From positions 1 through 37,962 of IMG/VR virus record IMGVR_UViG_3300027759_000202: a stretch of DNA of 37,962 nt; one strand, written 5' to 3'. Source of the stretch: a virus. Made by a program: the position numbers and the translations under genes. Under the pieces are notes generated by a model, which saw only the letters and a program-made list of their open reading frames with translations, was not told the origin of the DNA and searched no databases. Positions 22,761 to 31,971 of this stretch are shown here, piece after piece (the stretch's first letter is position 1; each line of letters starts with the position of its first letter).

Positions 22761-25567
22761 GTTAGTCCCACTCCAGAAATAATCCAAATACCAGCGGAGG
22801 ACAAGCCTGATACTTTGGTAGCAGTGGCTACACCATATTGGGATAATGTTCTACTGCCCGTAGAGCCATAACCTACTAAATACATGGTGTCTGTGGTGAT
22901 AGCAATAGTGACATTGTTAGCAGATAAATTCACAAAGCTAATTACCGTACCTATTGGGTAGGCCACCGATGTAGCAGCAGGGATTGTGTAAGTAGCAGCA
23001 GCGTCCCCAGAGGCATGATAGATGTGCTTGCCACCATCGGCTAGGACAAGCGTATATGCACTTGCCTGAGCGTTCTGTGGGACGTTTAAATAGCCTACAG
23101 AGTTGGTGCCGTCTGCCGTACAGTTGCTTAAATTACCCGATGTTGGAGTGCCAAGAATTGGGGTTACAAGTGTTGGGCTTGTGCTTAAAACCGTTGATCC
23201 CGATCCTGTGGATGTTGTTACCCCTGTTCCACCATTGGCAACAGCAAGAGTGCCTGCCAAAGTTATTGTGCCGGTAGTTGTAATTGGCCCACCAGAAGTT
23301 GTCAGGCCGGTAGTGCCCCCAGATACATCAACTGAAGTAACTGTGCCTAATCCAGCAACCGTTGACCAAGTTGGGGCGGCAGCGCCATTGGATGTAAGAA
23401 CTTGTCCTGCCGTACCAACTGCGCTATATGCTTGCGCGGTGCCTGTACCGTAGGTAATACCACCAGCCGTAGGCGTAGCGGTGGTATTAGTGCCGCCGTA
23501 CAAAATTCCTACGGTGTTGCCGTTCCAAGTAGCTGATGTTATAGAACCAGGGTAAGAAAATGTATTGGTACTCCAAGACACATTGGTTGGCGCTTGATTG
23601 TGGACATCCCATGTGCCCGCAGCAGTTGCGTTAGACAACAAAATAACTTCAACATAGCCGCCGGACTGAATGGTTGCAAGCGTTGTTGATGAATTATTTT
23701 TAACAACAATCGTACCGCTAGATTGATTGTTGTTGAATAAATAATTTACTCCATTAGGCAATGTGGTGGCGTCGGGCAACTGGTATGTCTGACCGCCAGA
23801 ACCCGTAACCACATAGCTTGGCTGGGAACTTACTGTGAGTACCGTAGTTGTCCCCGCAGCAGCAACATTGACAAAACCTTCAGAAATTAAATTGACTGCT
23901 ATGTTTGAATTAGCGTCTTTGACAACAATACCACTGGCTGCATTGGTAGCATTTCCTAAAGCGGTAATAACGCCAGTGCCGGTAGTTGTTGTGGCTGGAG
24001 CTGCACCAGCTCCGCCGCCAATTACCAAAGCATTTGACGCTAAAGCAGCGCTTGTAGCCCAAGTGCTTGCGCTAGAAAAATAAGGAATACCGCCAGATGT
24101 TCCAGCTACTGTCAGCGCCAAAGTACCGCTGCTAGTAATGGGTGATCCACCAACCGAGATCAAACCGCCGGTAAAGGATTGGGCTACCGAAGTAACAGTG
24201 CCTGTGCCACCAGTTGCAGCAATAGTGATAGAACCAGCGCCGTTGGTAATGCTGATGCCGCTACCGGCAGTCAATGTCGTGCGGGTAAATCCTGTGCCAT
24301 TGCCAATGTCTAAAGCGCCGTTTGCCGGTGTAGTGGTAAGGCCAGTGCCACCGTTGGCAACCGCAACTGTACCACTTACTGTGGTTGCTGTTGCTGCATT
24401 ACCGCCAATGTTTAAGTTAGCTACAGGTGTTGTACTAGACACAACAAATGGCGCAGTTCCTGTGGCTACTGTGCTGGTTAATTGTCCTGACAAACCAAAA
24501 GTGCTAACTCCGCTAAGGCTTGATCCTGCCATTTGCAAAGACACATTGTCCCAAGTAATTGATCCACTTGGCCCTACAGTTGGGACAAGCACAAAAACTT
24601 CCCAATTATTACTAGTAGACGTTCCTTTGCAAACCGCACAAACAGCCTCGCCAGCATAAAGAGTTTTTATTTGGACGTTACCGGCATCTCTTAAATCTAA
24701 TTGAAATGATCCATTATTTATGATAATGTAACTTTGCCCTAAAACTGCTGTAGGCCCATAAGGAAGTCTAACTACTTGCCCAGAAATCGCACCTGTAAAT
24801 TCTTGATAATAAGAACTTGCATTTGTTAATGAAACAAGAGTAGTACTAAGAGCAGTTGATGTCCAACCAGCTTTAAAGTTGTTTGAGCTAACATTTACAT
24901 CGCTATCACGCAAAACAACAGAGCTTGCGCCGCTAGTACCATAAGAAGTTCCCCAAGCCGAGCCAGTAGAATTGGCAATACCAGCACCAGGATAAACCAT
25001 TCCGCCGCCGCCGCCAGTTGAATTAATAGTCTGGTTAGGCCATGTACCCGTAATAGTGACGTTAGTACCCGCAACCAATGCTGGGGTAGTTGTACCTGTA
25101 CCACCATTGGCTACTGCAACTATGCCAGTTACGTTAGCAGCGTTCCCGCTAATGTTGCCAGATACTTGTGAGCCTGGCAGGCTGAGCGCGCTTAACGTAG
25201 TAAGGCTGCTGTTGCTGCTAGCAGTAATGTTGGCGGCTGTGCCGGTGGTGTTTTGATTCAGTGTTGGTACGTCTGCCGCTTGGATCGCAGACATTGTTAC
25301 GTTGGTTCCATTGCCGCGCAGGTATGAACCAGAAGTAACGGCACCAGCCAAAGTGTTAATAGCACCTTGGGCGGTAGATGAGTTAGTACCACCTTGGGCA
25401 ACAGCAATCTGCCCCGAGATCATGCCGGTTGTAATAACGCCAGTAGAACCTGTGCCAACAATATCGCCAGACGTAGCTGGCAAATTGAGAGTTACCGCAG
25501 ACGCCGTATTAGGGCCGACTAAATCTACCGTCCCACCCAGTGCCGCTTGAAATGTAAGTTTTCCCAT
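22757..25567 (-). CDS. Long repetitive tail fibre, 936 aa
   Basis: The protein has a fibre N terminus (MGKLTFQAALGGTVDLVGPN), many triple-beta-spiral or beta-prism type repeats containing VA(N/Q)GGT(G/N) turns and SGSG/TSTGS spacers, and a distinctive C-terminal globular part (from about 830) with AQASAYTLVLADGGKHIYHAS and a final GIWIISGVGLT. The C-terminal part resembles a module common in podovirus fibres. It is one of three large fibre/lectin genes placed between portal and scaffold. A 30-residue segment near residue 155 is almost identical to one in the next fibre gene. Confidence 0.82.
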   Translation of the reverse strand: MGKLTFQAALGGTVDLVGPNTASAVTLNLPATSGDIVGTGSTGVITTGMISGQIAVAQGGTNSSTAQGAINTLAGAVTSGSYLRGNGTNVTMSAIQAADVPTLNQNTTGTAANITASSNSSLTTLSALSLPGSQVSGNISGNAANVTGIVAVANGGTGTTTPALVAGTNVTITGTWPNQTINSTGGGGGMVYPGAGIANSTGSAWGTSYGTSGASSVVLRDSDVNVSSNNFKAGWTSTALSTTLVSLTNASSYYQEFTGAISGQVVRLPYGPTAVLGQSYIIINNGSFQLDLRDAGNVQIKTLYAGEAVCAVCKGTSTSNNWEVFVLVPTVGPSGSITWDNVSLQMAGSSLSGVSTFGLSGQLTSTVATGTAPFVVSSTTPVANLNIGGNAATATTVSGTVAVANGGTGLTTTPANGALDIGNGTGFTRTTLTAGSGISITNGAGSITIAATGGTGTVTSVAQSFTGGLISVGGSPITSSGTLALTVAGTSGGIPYFSSASTWATSAALASNALVIGGGAGAAPATTTTGTGVITALGNATNAASGIVVKDANSNIAVNLISEGFVNVAAAGTTTVLTVSSQPSYVVTGSGGQTYQLPDATTLPNGVNYLFNNNQSSGTIVVKNNSSTTLATIQSGGYVEVILLSNATAAGTWDVHNQAPTNVSWSTNTFSYPGSITSATWNGNTVGILYGGTNTTATPTAGGITYGTGTAQAYSAVGTAGQVLTSNGAAAPTWSTVAGLGTVTSVDVSGGTTGLTTSGGPITTTGTITLAGTLAVANGGTGVTTSTGSGSTVLSTSPTLVTPILGTPTSGNLSNCTADGTNSVGYLNVPQNAQASAYTLVLADGGKHIYHASGDAAATYTIPAATSVAYPIGTVISFVNLSANNVTIAITTDTMYLVGYGSTGSRTLSQYGVATATKVSGLSSAGIWIISGVGLT

Positions 25568-25576
25568 GATTTCGCC

Positions 25577-27418
25577 TTATGGTGCAATGATGAACTGCGA
25601 GGCAGTCAACGCGCCTGTTGAGGGGGTGTATTTAAGTTTAGTAGACGACACAAATTCAGCGGTCAGATTGCCGCTTGTGCTGCTAGAAAACAGCGGATAG
25701 CGCACTGCGGCAGTCGTAGTGTCGTCGGTAACTGTTGCGTACTCAGTTGGGGTGCGCCAAGTGGGGGCCGATGCCCCGTTGCTTTGCAGCACATAGCCAG
25801 ATGTTCCCGCAGTCGTAAAGGCAAACGCTGTGCCGGTGCCGTAAGAAACGGCGCCCGCTGTAGGCGTTGCCGAGCCATTGGTGCCGCCGTTGGCAATAGC
25901 CAAAAGACCGCCCAAAGTAATTGTCCCCGACGTAGTGATCGGGCCACCAGTAGCAGTCAAGCCCGTTGTGCCGCCGGATACGTTGATTGAGGTAACAGTC
26001 CCAGACCCGCCACCTCCAGTAGAGTTGATCGTCTGGTTTGGCCAGGTGCCAGTAATGGTTACGTTTGTACCGGCAACCAAGGCAGGCGTTGCAGTGCCGG
26101 TGCCTCCGTTAACTACAGGCAGTACGCCAGTGACGCCGGTTGTCAATGACAGGCCGGTAGCGTTTGTCAAGGTACCGCTAGATGGGGTGCCCAAAGCGCC
26201 GCCTGGAATCAAATAATCAGTCCCAGCCGTAGCCGCGCTAATTGCCGTGCCGTTGCCTTTGAGAACGCCAGTAATGCTAGTAGTGAGTGTGATAGCAGGG
26301 GTGGTGGTAGCCGTGGCCACCGTTCCCGCAAAGCCGTTGGCTGTGACTACTGAAACCGAGGTAACAGTCCCTGACCCACCGCTGCCAGGAGGCGTAGCCC
26401 ATGTCCCGTCGTTACGCAAGAACGTGGTAGTGCTACCGGCTGGCGCAGAAATAGTGTAGGCATTCCAAAAAAAGCTGTTTTTAAGGTACAGGTTATTCCA
26501 CCGATAGGTGGCGTTACCTAGATTTGTAGACGCATCGGTAAAGCCGTAAAGGTCTGCCGCATCCAAAACCAATTGGTTTGTGGAGTTGGTCAGGGTCATT
26601 TTTGTGCCGCTACCAGAGGAGACGCCTGGCACCGTGGAAAATGTACCTATGCTGGCGCCATTGAAGTTTTGATTGGCTGTCCAAGTACCGCCGTAAGCGT
26701 AATTGATGGCCAATGAACCGCTGGTAGTGATTGGGCCGCCAGTCAGACCTGTTCCAGAGCCGACGCTGGTGACCGTACCCGTACCGCCACCGCTGCCTGG
26801 AGGTACAGCCCATGTACCGTCGTTGCGCAGGAAAGTCGTTGTGCCTCCGGCTGGAGCTGGGATCGCGTAGGAGTTCCAGCTTATATTGCCGTCGCTAAGA
26901 TACAAGCCTTTCCATTTAAGGGAGGCGCCGCCCAAATAGTACGAATTGTCTACAACAGGGCTAAAACCGGCGCCTGGAACGGCAGACGCTACAGAGTTAA
27001 GAATAAGACTATTCCCCGAGGACGCTATGGTAGCCGTACCCGAACCCACGTTGTAGTTTGTGGCGTAGACGTTATTCCAGTTTAAACCGACAGAACCTAA
27101 ATTGATGCTGTTGTTGCTCGTCCCAACCCATGCGCTGCCAGATAAGCCGACAGCGTAAGTGGAGTTGGCCAAGCCAATTATGGAGCCAACAGTTGTAACA
27201 GCGGGGACGCCGCTGTAGGTGCCAATATTGGCGCCGTTGAAGGTCGAATTGTTGGTTGTGGTTGCGCCGTTATTGGTGATGGTCTGCAATGTCTGAGACA
27301 CGCTCAAGCTAGCAACGGTGGCCTTTTTAGTGACGCCACTTTGAACCAGCGGAACTTCCTCAGACCCACTTAAAGGGGTCGTGGCTGCTGGCAGTTGGGA
27401 AATCTTTACATCTGCCAT
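25577..27418 (-). CDS. Tail fibre, 613 aa, sharing shaft modules with the tailspike
   Basis: N-terminal attachment-like segment (MADVKISQLPAATTPLSGSEEV) followed by a shaft with FNGANIGTYS, LKWKGLYL, LRNDGTWA (twice), NGASIGTFSTVPGVSSGSGT and YRWNNLYLKNSFFWN. The same ordered block of about 290 residues occurs in the tailspike at 11457-14678. The C terminus ends with KLKYTPSTGALTASQFIIAP, the kind of sequence that in other fibres precedes an S74 chaperone, but here the stop follows at once. It is 9 bp upstream of the 936-aa fibre. Confidence 0.82.
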   Translation of the reverse strand: MADVKISQLPAATTPLSGSEEVPLVQSGVTKKATVASLSVSQTLQTITNNGATTTNNSTFNGANIGTYSGVPAVTTVGSIIGLANSTYAVGLSGSAWVGTSNNSINLGSVGLNWNNVYATNYNVGSGTATIASSGNSLILNSVASAVPGAGFSPVVDNSYYLGGASLKWKGLYLSDGNISWNSYAIPAPAGGTTTFLRNDGTWAVPPGSGGGTGTVTSVGSGTGLTGGPITTSGSLAINYAYGGTWTANQNFNGASIGTFSTVPGVSSGSGTKMTLTNSTNQLVLDAADLYGFTDASTNLGNATYRWNNLYLKNSFFWNAYTISAPAGSTTTFLRNDGTWATPPGSGGSGTVTSVSVVTANGFAGTVATATTTPAITLTTSITGVLKGNGTAISAATAGTDYLIPGGALGTPSSGTLTNATGLSLTTGVTGVLPVVNGGTGTATPALVAGTNVTITGTWPNQTINSTGGGGSGTVTSINVSGGTTGLTATGGPITTSGTITLGGLLAIANGGTNGSATPTAGAVSYGTGTAFAFTTAGTSGYVLQSNGASAPTWRTPTEYATVTDDTTTAAVRYPLFSSSTSGNLTAEFVSSTKLKYTPSTGALTASQFIIAP

Positions 27419-27429
27419 TGCGGCGCTCC

Positions 27430-27696
27430 TTATTCGTACACGATTGTATATTCAATGGTACTAGCAATGTCAATGTACAGACCGTTGCTAAACCAGATAC
27501 CAGCGGGGAAGGATAAATACTGAGTACCTGCGGTCACGGTCACAGTGTTAGCTATTTTAGGGTCGCTGGTGCTAGCCGTTGCGCTATCGTACAGCGCAAA
27601 AGTTCCGCTGCTGGTAGAGGAGATAAAAATACCATACAGCTTGCCGCCGCCGATTTTGACCTGCGCGTCTGCATTGCCTTGTTTATAGAGAGCCAT
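27430..27696 (-). CDS. Small hypothetical beta-rich virion protein, 88 aa
   Basis: An 88-aa protein predicted to be mainly beta strands (GGGKLYGIFISSTSSGTFAL, ASTSDPKIANTVTVT). The composition and place between portal region and fibres fit a small structural protein or fibre cap. Junctions are 10-11 bp. I recognise similar small proteins in podoviruses but no defined function. Confidence 0.7.
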   Translation of the reverse strand: MALYKQGNADAQVKIGGGKLYGIFISSTSSGTFALYDSATASTSDPKIANTVTVTAGTQYLSFPAGIWFSNGLYIDIASTIEYTIVYE

Positions 27697-27706
27697 GATT
27701 GTTTCC

Positions 27707-28069
27707 TTATGCTAAAAAGCGGAGTTTATACAGGGTAGTCAAGTACAACTCTACGATATTATCAATGAGTTGCTGGAGCGACGAATCAGATTTATCGCAC
27801 ACTTCATAGCGAACTTTCTCGATTTCATCGAGTTGGCTCTTTAAAAAGTCAATAATGTTGGCCGTCTTGGTGGCCGAATGCAGCGTAATTGGCCCCATCA
27901 GGCCATGACGGCCTTGGTAGGCTTCTGCAAACGCATCGGCGTGGTCAATGATGGTGTCGTAGAAGGTATTGAGCGCAACGTGCTTGGAGTAGCTGCGCGT
28001 GTTCAAGTGGACGCTGTGCGCCACGTCGCGGGCTAGGAATAGCATTCCTACAAAATCTGCGGCTTTCAT
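27707..28069 (-). CDS. DUF5856-like helical protein, 120 aa
   Basis: The product starts MKAADFVGMLFLARDVAHSVHL and contains YDTIIDHADAFAEAYQGRHG, a pattern I associate with the DUF5856 family of phages, small all-helical proteins with several conserved His, Asp and Glu residues reminiscent of ferritin-like bundles. It overlaps the portal stop by 4 bp. Its role in the phage is unknown; co-translation with portal suggests a structural or assembly function. Confidence 0.7.
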   Translation of the reverse strand: MKAADFVGMLFLARDVAHSVHLNTRSYSKHVALNTFYDTIIDHADAFAEAYQGRHGLMGPITLHSATKTANIIDFLKSQLDEIEKVRYEVCDKSDSSLQQLIDNIVELYLTTLYKLRFLA

Positions 28070-30252
28070 TGTGGCATTCCCATAGGTTGTTGCTCCATGC
28101 CTTCTTGTGGCATCTCGGGGCCGGTGTCCATATCGCGCCCTGGCATCTCAGATACCAAGTCGCCAGAGGTAATCATGCCGTGGACGGTGCCCAGCACAAT
28201 GTCTTGAATCTGCTCGGGCGACATGGACGCCTGCACAGCGGAAATGCGCTGCGTCTCGGCTTGGTACGCCTTGACCTGGGCCTCAAAATCTTTGCGGTGC
28301 ATATCCTGCGCCTCAATAGACTTGCCAGCATTCACAATCATCTGGTGCATCTGCTCCATCTCTTGGCCCATCGCCTGGATTTGCTGCTCAGCGGCCTGCA
28401 ACTCGGGCGGCTTGTCGCCGTCTTGCATCAGTTTGGGGTCAATCGTCTTGGCAAACCGCTTGGCCATCTCTTGGGCGCCTGGCCAATCCATGTTCTTGAC
28501 AAACAAATCACCGGCTACCTGCCACAGTTGCGGGTTGCCCTGCAACAGTTGGCCCATCGCCTCCAAAGCCTCTTGGCGCTTGGTCGCGTAGCCTGGGCCG
28601 GTGGTGGCCACAACGTCGTACTTGCCAACGCCAGGATTGTAAATCTTGTCAATCACGATGCCCTGCTGGTCAACAATCTTCTTGACCGGCTCGGGCTGCA
28701 TCGGGTCAATTTTGACCATGCTCGTCTCGCCGTCCTCGCCAATCACCCGCGCAATGCGCTGGGTGTCGTAGATTTTGGGGATCAGGTCAATCAGTTGGCG
28801 TGTCAGGTAGCGCACGCCACGGGCTAGGTTGTCACCATAGTGGTAAGTCCCAACATCGCCTTCGCGCTGCCGCGCAAGGATAGCCTTGCCGCTGCGCTCG
28901 TTGGATGTCATACCTAAAGAAGCGTTGTACTGGCCAGTGGACGATTTAATGTCCTCAGAGGCACCAGCTTTCGCCTGCAACAGACCGCTGGAGGCCATCG
29001 GCGGCTGTGCACGCTGGGGCAACGGCAAGATGGAACCTTGTCCATCGGTTACGTCAGGGTTTACCTCCAAATACGGCCAGTTGGTCGTGTTGGCTGTTTT
29101 CCATTGGTTTTCGTAGCCCTCAAACTGGCCGCCATACCCAATAAACGGTGCTTTGGGCGCCAAAGCCAGCATCTCAGCCTCTTGGGACACCCAATAGTTG
29201 TACATCCGCTGGGCATCCTTGGCGTTACGCACTAAACCAGAGACATACAGGCGCCCGTCAACCTCAAATTCATTGCCGACAATGCGTACAACGGGGATAT
29301 ATTTACCCGCCCACTCGCGTTCTTCAAGGATTTCGTACCCGTTGATCTTGCAGTACTTGATCCGTGGCCGGTCAGACTGACGCGACTTCTTGGGCTTGCC
29401 ATAAATGGCCCGCAACTGCTTGTCCTCGGGCGTCCCGTCAAACGCCGTGGCGTTGCCAGGGTACAGATTCAAAGTGCCCTTGTCGTAATCAACGTAATAG
29501 TAGTCAGCAATACGGATCGTGTCCTCATTAAGCCACTGGGACAGGTTTTGGTCGCCTACACCCAAAGATTGCAGCGTCGTAATGGGCGCCGAATTGGGGT
29601 ACATCCGCACATAGTCGTCTTTGGTGATGTCCTCGGTGATAAAACACCACTTGGCATCCGAGCCGCACGGGTCTTGGATGGTTGGGTCCATGTAGACCGA
29701 AAACGAATTGCGAATCCGGCCAATTTTGATGTCTTGGTCAAAGGTATCGTCGCTGCAATACTCAGTCAGGAGACGGATGTAGCCTTCTCCGTAGGAGACT
29801 TGGTTTTCGCAGGCGGTGTCGTAAGCGACATCTGCGTCCGAGATGTACTCAATATGCCTGACCATGCCGTTAAATACTTCTGCGACGTCAATGTCTGCGT
29901 GGTCATCGGCTGGAATAACCTTGCCAGTTGGCCTGTTTTGACGTTGGTCATTGGTTACTTGCCGGACGTGCTGCGGCAGTTTGTTGATGGTCAAGCATGG
30001 GCGGGCGTTGATCGTCTGGCCCTGCACAGCCCCGCGAGTGGCCAATACATCAGCGGGCCATTGCCACTGGTTATCTGGGCTACCGGCGTAGAACCGCAGG
30101 TCGTCAATCTCATCTTCGCGGCTTTCGGACAACGCCGAAATCGCCATATCCAATCGGCTGCGGGCGGTGGCTAGTACGTTAGAAGTGCTGTCTTTCTGAC
30201 CGCCTCCGTTGGCTACCGCACCGGCGGCTGCTATGCCTGTGTAATCAGCCAT
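28066..30252 (-). CDS. Portal protein, P22 gp1-like
   Basis: The 728-aa protein matches P22 portal in size (725 aa) and layout: N-terminal clip/wing region with ARSRLDMAISALSESREDEI and DDLRFYAGSPDNQWQWPAD, the conserved NKLPQHVRQVTNDQRQNRP motif and a long C-terminal helical barrel rich in Gln/Glu (about 590-700). Twelve subunits would form the DNA channel at one capsid vertex and sense headful filling. It follows the large terminase and a 49-aa gene in the typical packaging order. Confidence 0.93.
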   Translation of the reverse strand: MADYTGIAAAGAVANGGGQKDSTSNVLATARSRLDMAISALSESREDEIDDLRFYAGSPDNQWQWPADVLATRGAVQGQTINARPCLTINKLPQHVRQVTNDQRQNRPTGKVIPADDHADIDVAEVFNGMVRHIEYISDADVAYDTACENQVSYGEGYIRLLTEYCSDDTFDQDIKIGRIRNSFSVYMDPTIQDPCGSDAKWCFITEDITKDDYVRMYPNSAPITTLQSLGVGDQNLSQWLNEDTIRIADYYYVDYDKGTLNLYPGNATAFDGTPEDKQLRAIYGKPKKSRQSDRPRIKYCKINGYEILEEREWAGKYIPVVRIVGNEFEVDGRLYVSGLVRNAKDAQRMYNYWVSQEAEMLALAPKAPFIGYGGQFEGYENQWKTANTTNWPYLEVNPDVTDGQGSILPLPQRAQPPMASSGLLQAKAGASEDIKSSTGQYNASLGMTSNERSGKAILARQREGDVGTYHYGDNLARGVRYLTRQLIDLIPKIYDTQRIARVIGEDGETSMVKIDPMQPEPVKKIVDQQGIVIDKIYNPGVGKYDVVATTGPGYATKRQEALEAMGQLLQGNPQLWQVAGDLFVKNMDWPGAQEMAKRFAKTIDPKLMQDGDKPPELQAAEQQIQAMGQEMEQMHQMIVNAGKSIEAQDMHRKDFEAQVKAYQAETQRISAVQASMSPEQIQDIVLGTVHGMITSGDLVSEMPGRDMDTGPEMPQEGMEQQPMGMPQ

Positions 30253-30253
30253 G

Positions 30254-30403
30254 TCATTTCTTTTTAGTTGGGGCTGGCTTGGAAGCCTCGCGCTTTACCG
30301 CATAACTTATCGCCACGGCTTGCTTGACGGGCTTGCCAGCAGCAACCTCGGCCTTCACGTTCTTGCGGAAAGCCTCTGGTGATTTCGACTTAACTAAAGG
30401 CAT
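30254..30403 (-). CDS. Small basic hypothetical protein, 49 aa
   Basis: ATG 30403 lies 1 bp after the large terminase stop; the longer in-frame start (30436) would overlap terminase by 32 bp. The product MPLVKSKSPEAFRKNVKAEV continues with KPVKQAVAISYAVKREA and a Lys/Pro-rich end. Small basic proteins of this sort are common between terminase and portal in podoviruses. It may bind DNA, but no role is established. Confidence 0.72.
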   Translation of the reverse strand: MPLVKSKSPEAFRKNVKAEVAAGKPVKQAVAISYAVKREASKPAPTKKK

Positions 30404-30404
30404 A

Positions 30405-31928
30405 TTAAGACCCCATCCATGAAGTATGTACACCACTATTTTGCGCGTTTACGCGCCTAGTGGGCTCAGTATACTCGCGGTGAGCCACAGGAAAGGCAAA
30501 CGTCACGCACAGCGCGTCGGCTGCGTCAGGTGATGCTAACCCTCGTGCTCTCATCTCTTTTTTCCCTTCAAGGAAAATAGTGCCTGCCGAATTGGGCTTC
30601 TTGGCAGGGCCAGTCAAATCCGCTTTTAACTGCCTATCGGGCGGGATACTAGCAGATTTTAGCCAATTCCTCATCTCATTCCACATTTCGGCGCGTTTAT
30701 TGCCAAAAGCAATTGACTGCTTAGCCTTATTCCCAAAGTTGACCCCGCGCACCTTATACCGCTGCTCGGTCAGCCGATCCAGTATCCCGTACCCCAGCCC
30801 GCCCTCGTCAATCACAGTCAAAACAGGCTTGAATTCCTCAATCGCCTCAATGACGCGCCCCACAATCGTCATCGTGTCCTCGCCCTGATACCGCTTAATG
30901 GCCACAAGGTCGCGGCCTTGGCGCACAACAATCACCGTCGAATCCGCGCCGCCCCGAGCTGGGTCAACCCCCACAACAATAGGCGCAGTCAAATCCTTGT
31001 ACTTGGGCCTCTTGGCGGCATCATCTACCAGCATAGGGCTAATAAACTGATCCTCGCCCGCCGACGGGAACTCACCGTAAACCTCAACTTTGGCCTGGGA
31101 GGAATCCTCGCCGTACTCGGCAATAATCTGCTCATAAATAGCTTTATCCGTGTCCTCCACAGTCCTCGCGTCTACGGTACGGCTGTTCCAGAAATCCCTT
31201 TTGGCGTGAAAGCACTCAAAGAAGTACCCCTCATTGCGCCTAGGGTTGCTAAAAGCAAACCAGTACCTATCGGGCGTGTTCTCCGTAAAGAAGCCAGCGC
31301 CCACCTCCCAAATCGGGTTAGGAATACCGCTGGACTCGTCAAATATCAGCATCATGCCGTCCTGATTATGGACGCCGGCATAGCTATCAGGATTCTCAGC
31401 AGACCACAGTTTGCCCTCGCAGGCCCAATAGCGCGTACCCTTTTTCAAGTCCCTCTCTACCAGTTCCGTCAACCAGGTAGCAGGCACCAGCTTAGTGGCC
31501 GATATCTCCCACCAATGCGAGTTAATCAACATCGCCGCCCACTTTGTGAGCTCGGCCCACGTCACAGAACGTAACTGGTTCTCGCTGTTCGCGCTAACCA
31601 CCACAGAGCCACCAATTCGGGTGGTCAGCATCCAAAGAACTAGCCAACTGACAAGTGCTGATTTACCAATCCCCCGCCCGCTGGATACCGCCTCCCGAAT
31701 GGTGTCATAGTTAACCTTACCCTTTTGCGCCTTAATGTGATTGGTTACATCACGCAAAACATCGCGCTGCCATTTCCTCGGGCCAGTAAATTTGGCTAGG
31801 GGCGTGTTCTTTACACCCCACGGGAAAGCATACAAAACAAAAGCCTCTAGGTCGTCGGCTATGGCCGGTGACCATAACTCGGTCATCAGCTTCTGTTCTT
31901 CTTCACCTCGGTAGATGGGCAGTTGCAT
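30405..31928 (-). CDS. Terminase large subunit
   Basis: The 507-aa protein has an N-terminal ATPase with Walker A SSGRGIGKSA (82-91) and Walker B MMLIFDESSG (192-201), and a C-terminal RNase H-like nuclease with VGVDPARGGADST (Asp322), VLTVIDEGGLGYG (Asp374) and SPDAADAL (Asp468, Asp471). It would pump DNA into the procapsid and cut the concatemer. Overall type resembles BcepC6B/BPP-1-like terminases. Unusually, two genes (one on the other strand) separate it from the small subunit. Confidence 0.95.
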   Translation of the reverse strand: MQLPIYRGEEEQKLMTELWSPAIADDLEAFVLYAFPWGVKNTPLAKFTGPRKWQRDVLRDVTNHIKAQKGKVNYDTIREAVSSGRGIGKSALVSWLVLWMLTTRIGGSVVVSANSENQLRSVTWAELTKWAAMLINSHWWEISATKLVPATWLTELVERDLKKGTRYWACEGKLWSAENPDSYAGVHNQDGMMLIFDESSGIPNPIWEVGAGFFTENTPDRYWFAFSNPRRNEGYFFECFHAKRDFWNSRTVDARTVEDTDKAIYEQIIAEYGEDSSQAKVEVYGEFPSAGEDQFISPMLVDDAAKRPKYKDLTAPIVVGVDPARGGADSTVIVVRQGRDLVAIKRYQGEDTMTIVGRVIEAIEEFKPVLTVIDEGGLGYGILDRLTEQRYKVRGVNFGNKAKQSIAFGNKRAEMWNEMRNWLKSASIPPDRQLKADLTGPAKKPNSAGTIFLEGKKEMRARGLASPDAADALCVTFAFPVAHREYTEPTRRVNAQNSGVHTSWMGS

Positions 31929-31971
31929 TAGTAGTCAATTTTATGTTAGGATGGAGTTTTGGAGGCCATCA

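Noticed and set aside
28069-28827. Open frame of 252 codons opposite the portal C terminus
   Set aside because: The Leu/His-rich translation reflects codon bias of the Gln/Glu-rich portal barrel on the other strand; no ribosome-binding site or family match.
30918-31574. Open frame of 218 codons opposite the large terminase
   Set aside because: Antisense to clear nuclease and ATPase coding sequence; no start signal or recognisable domain.
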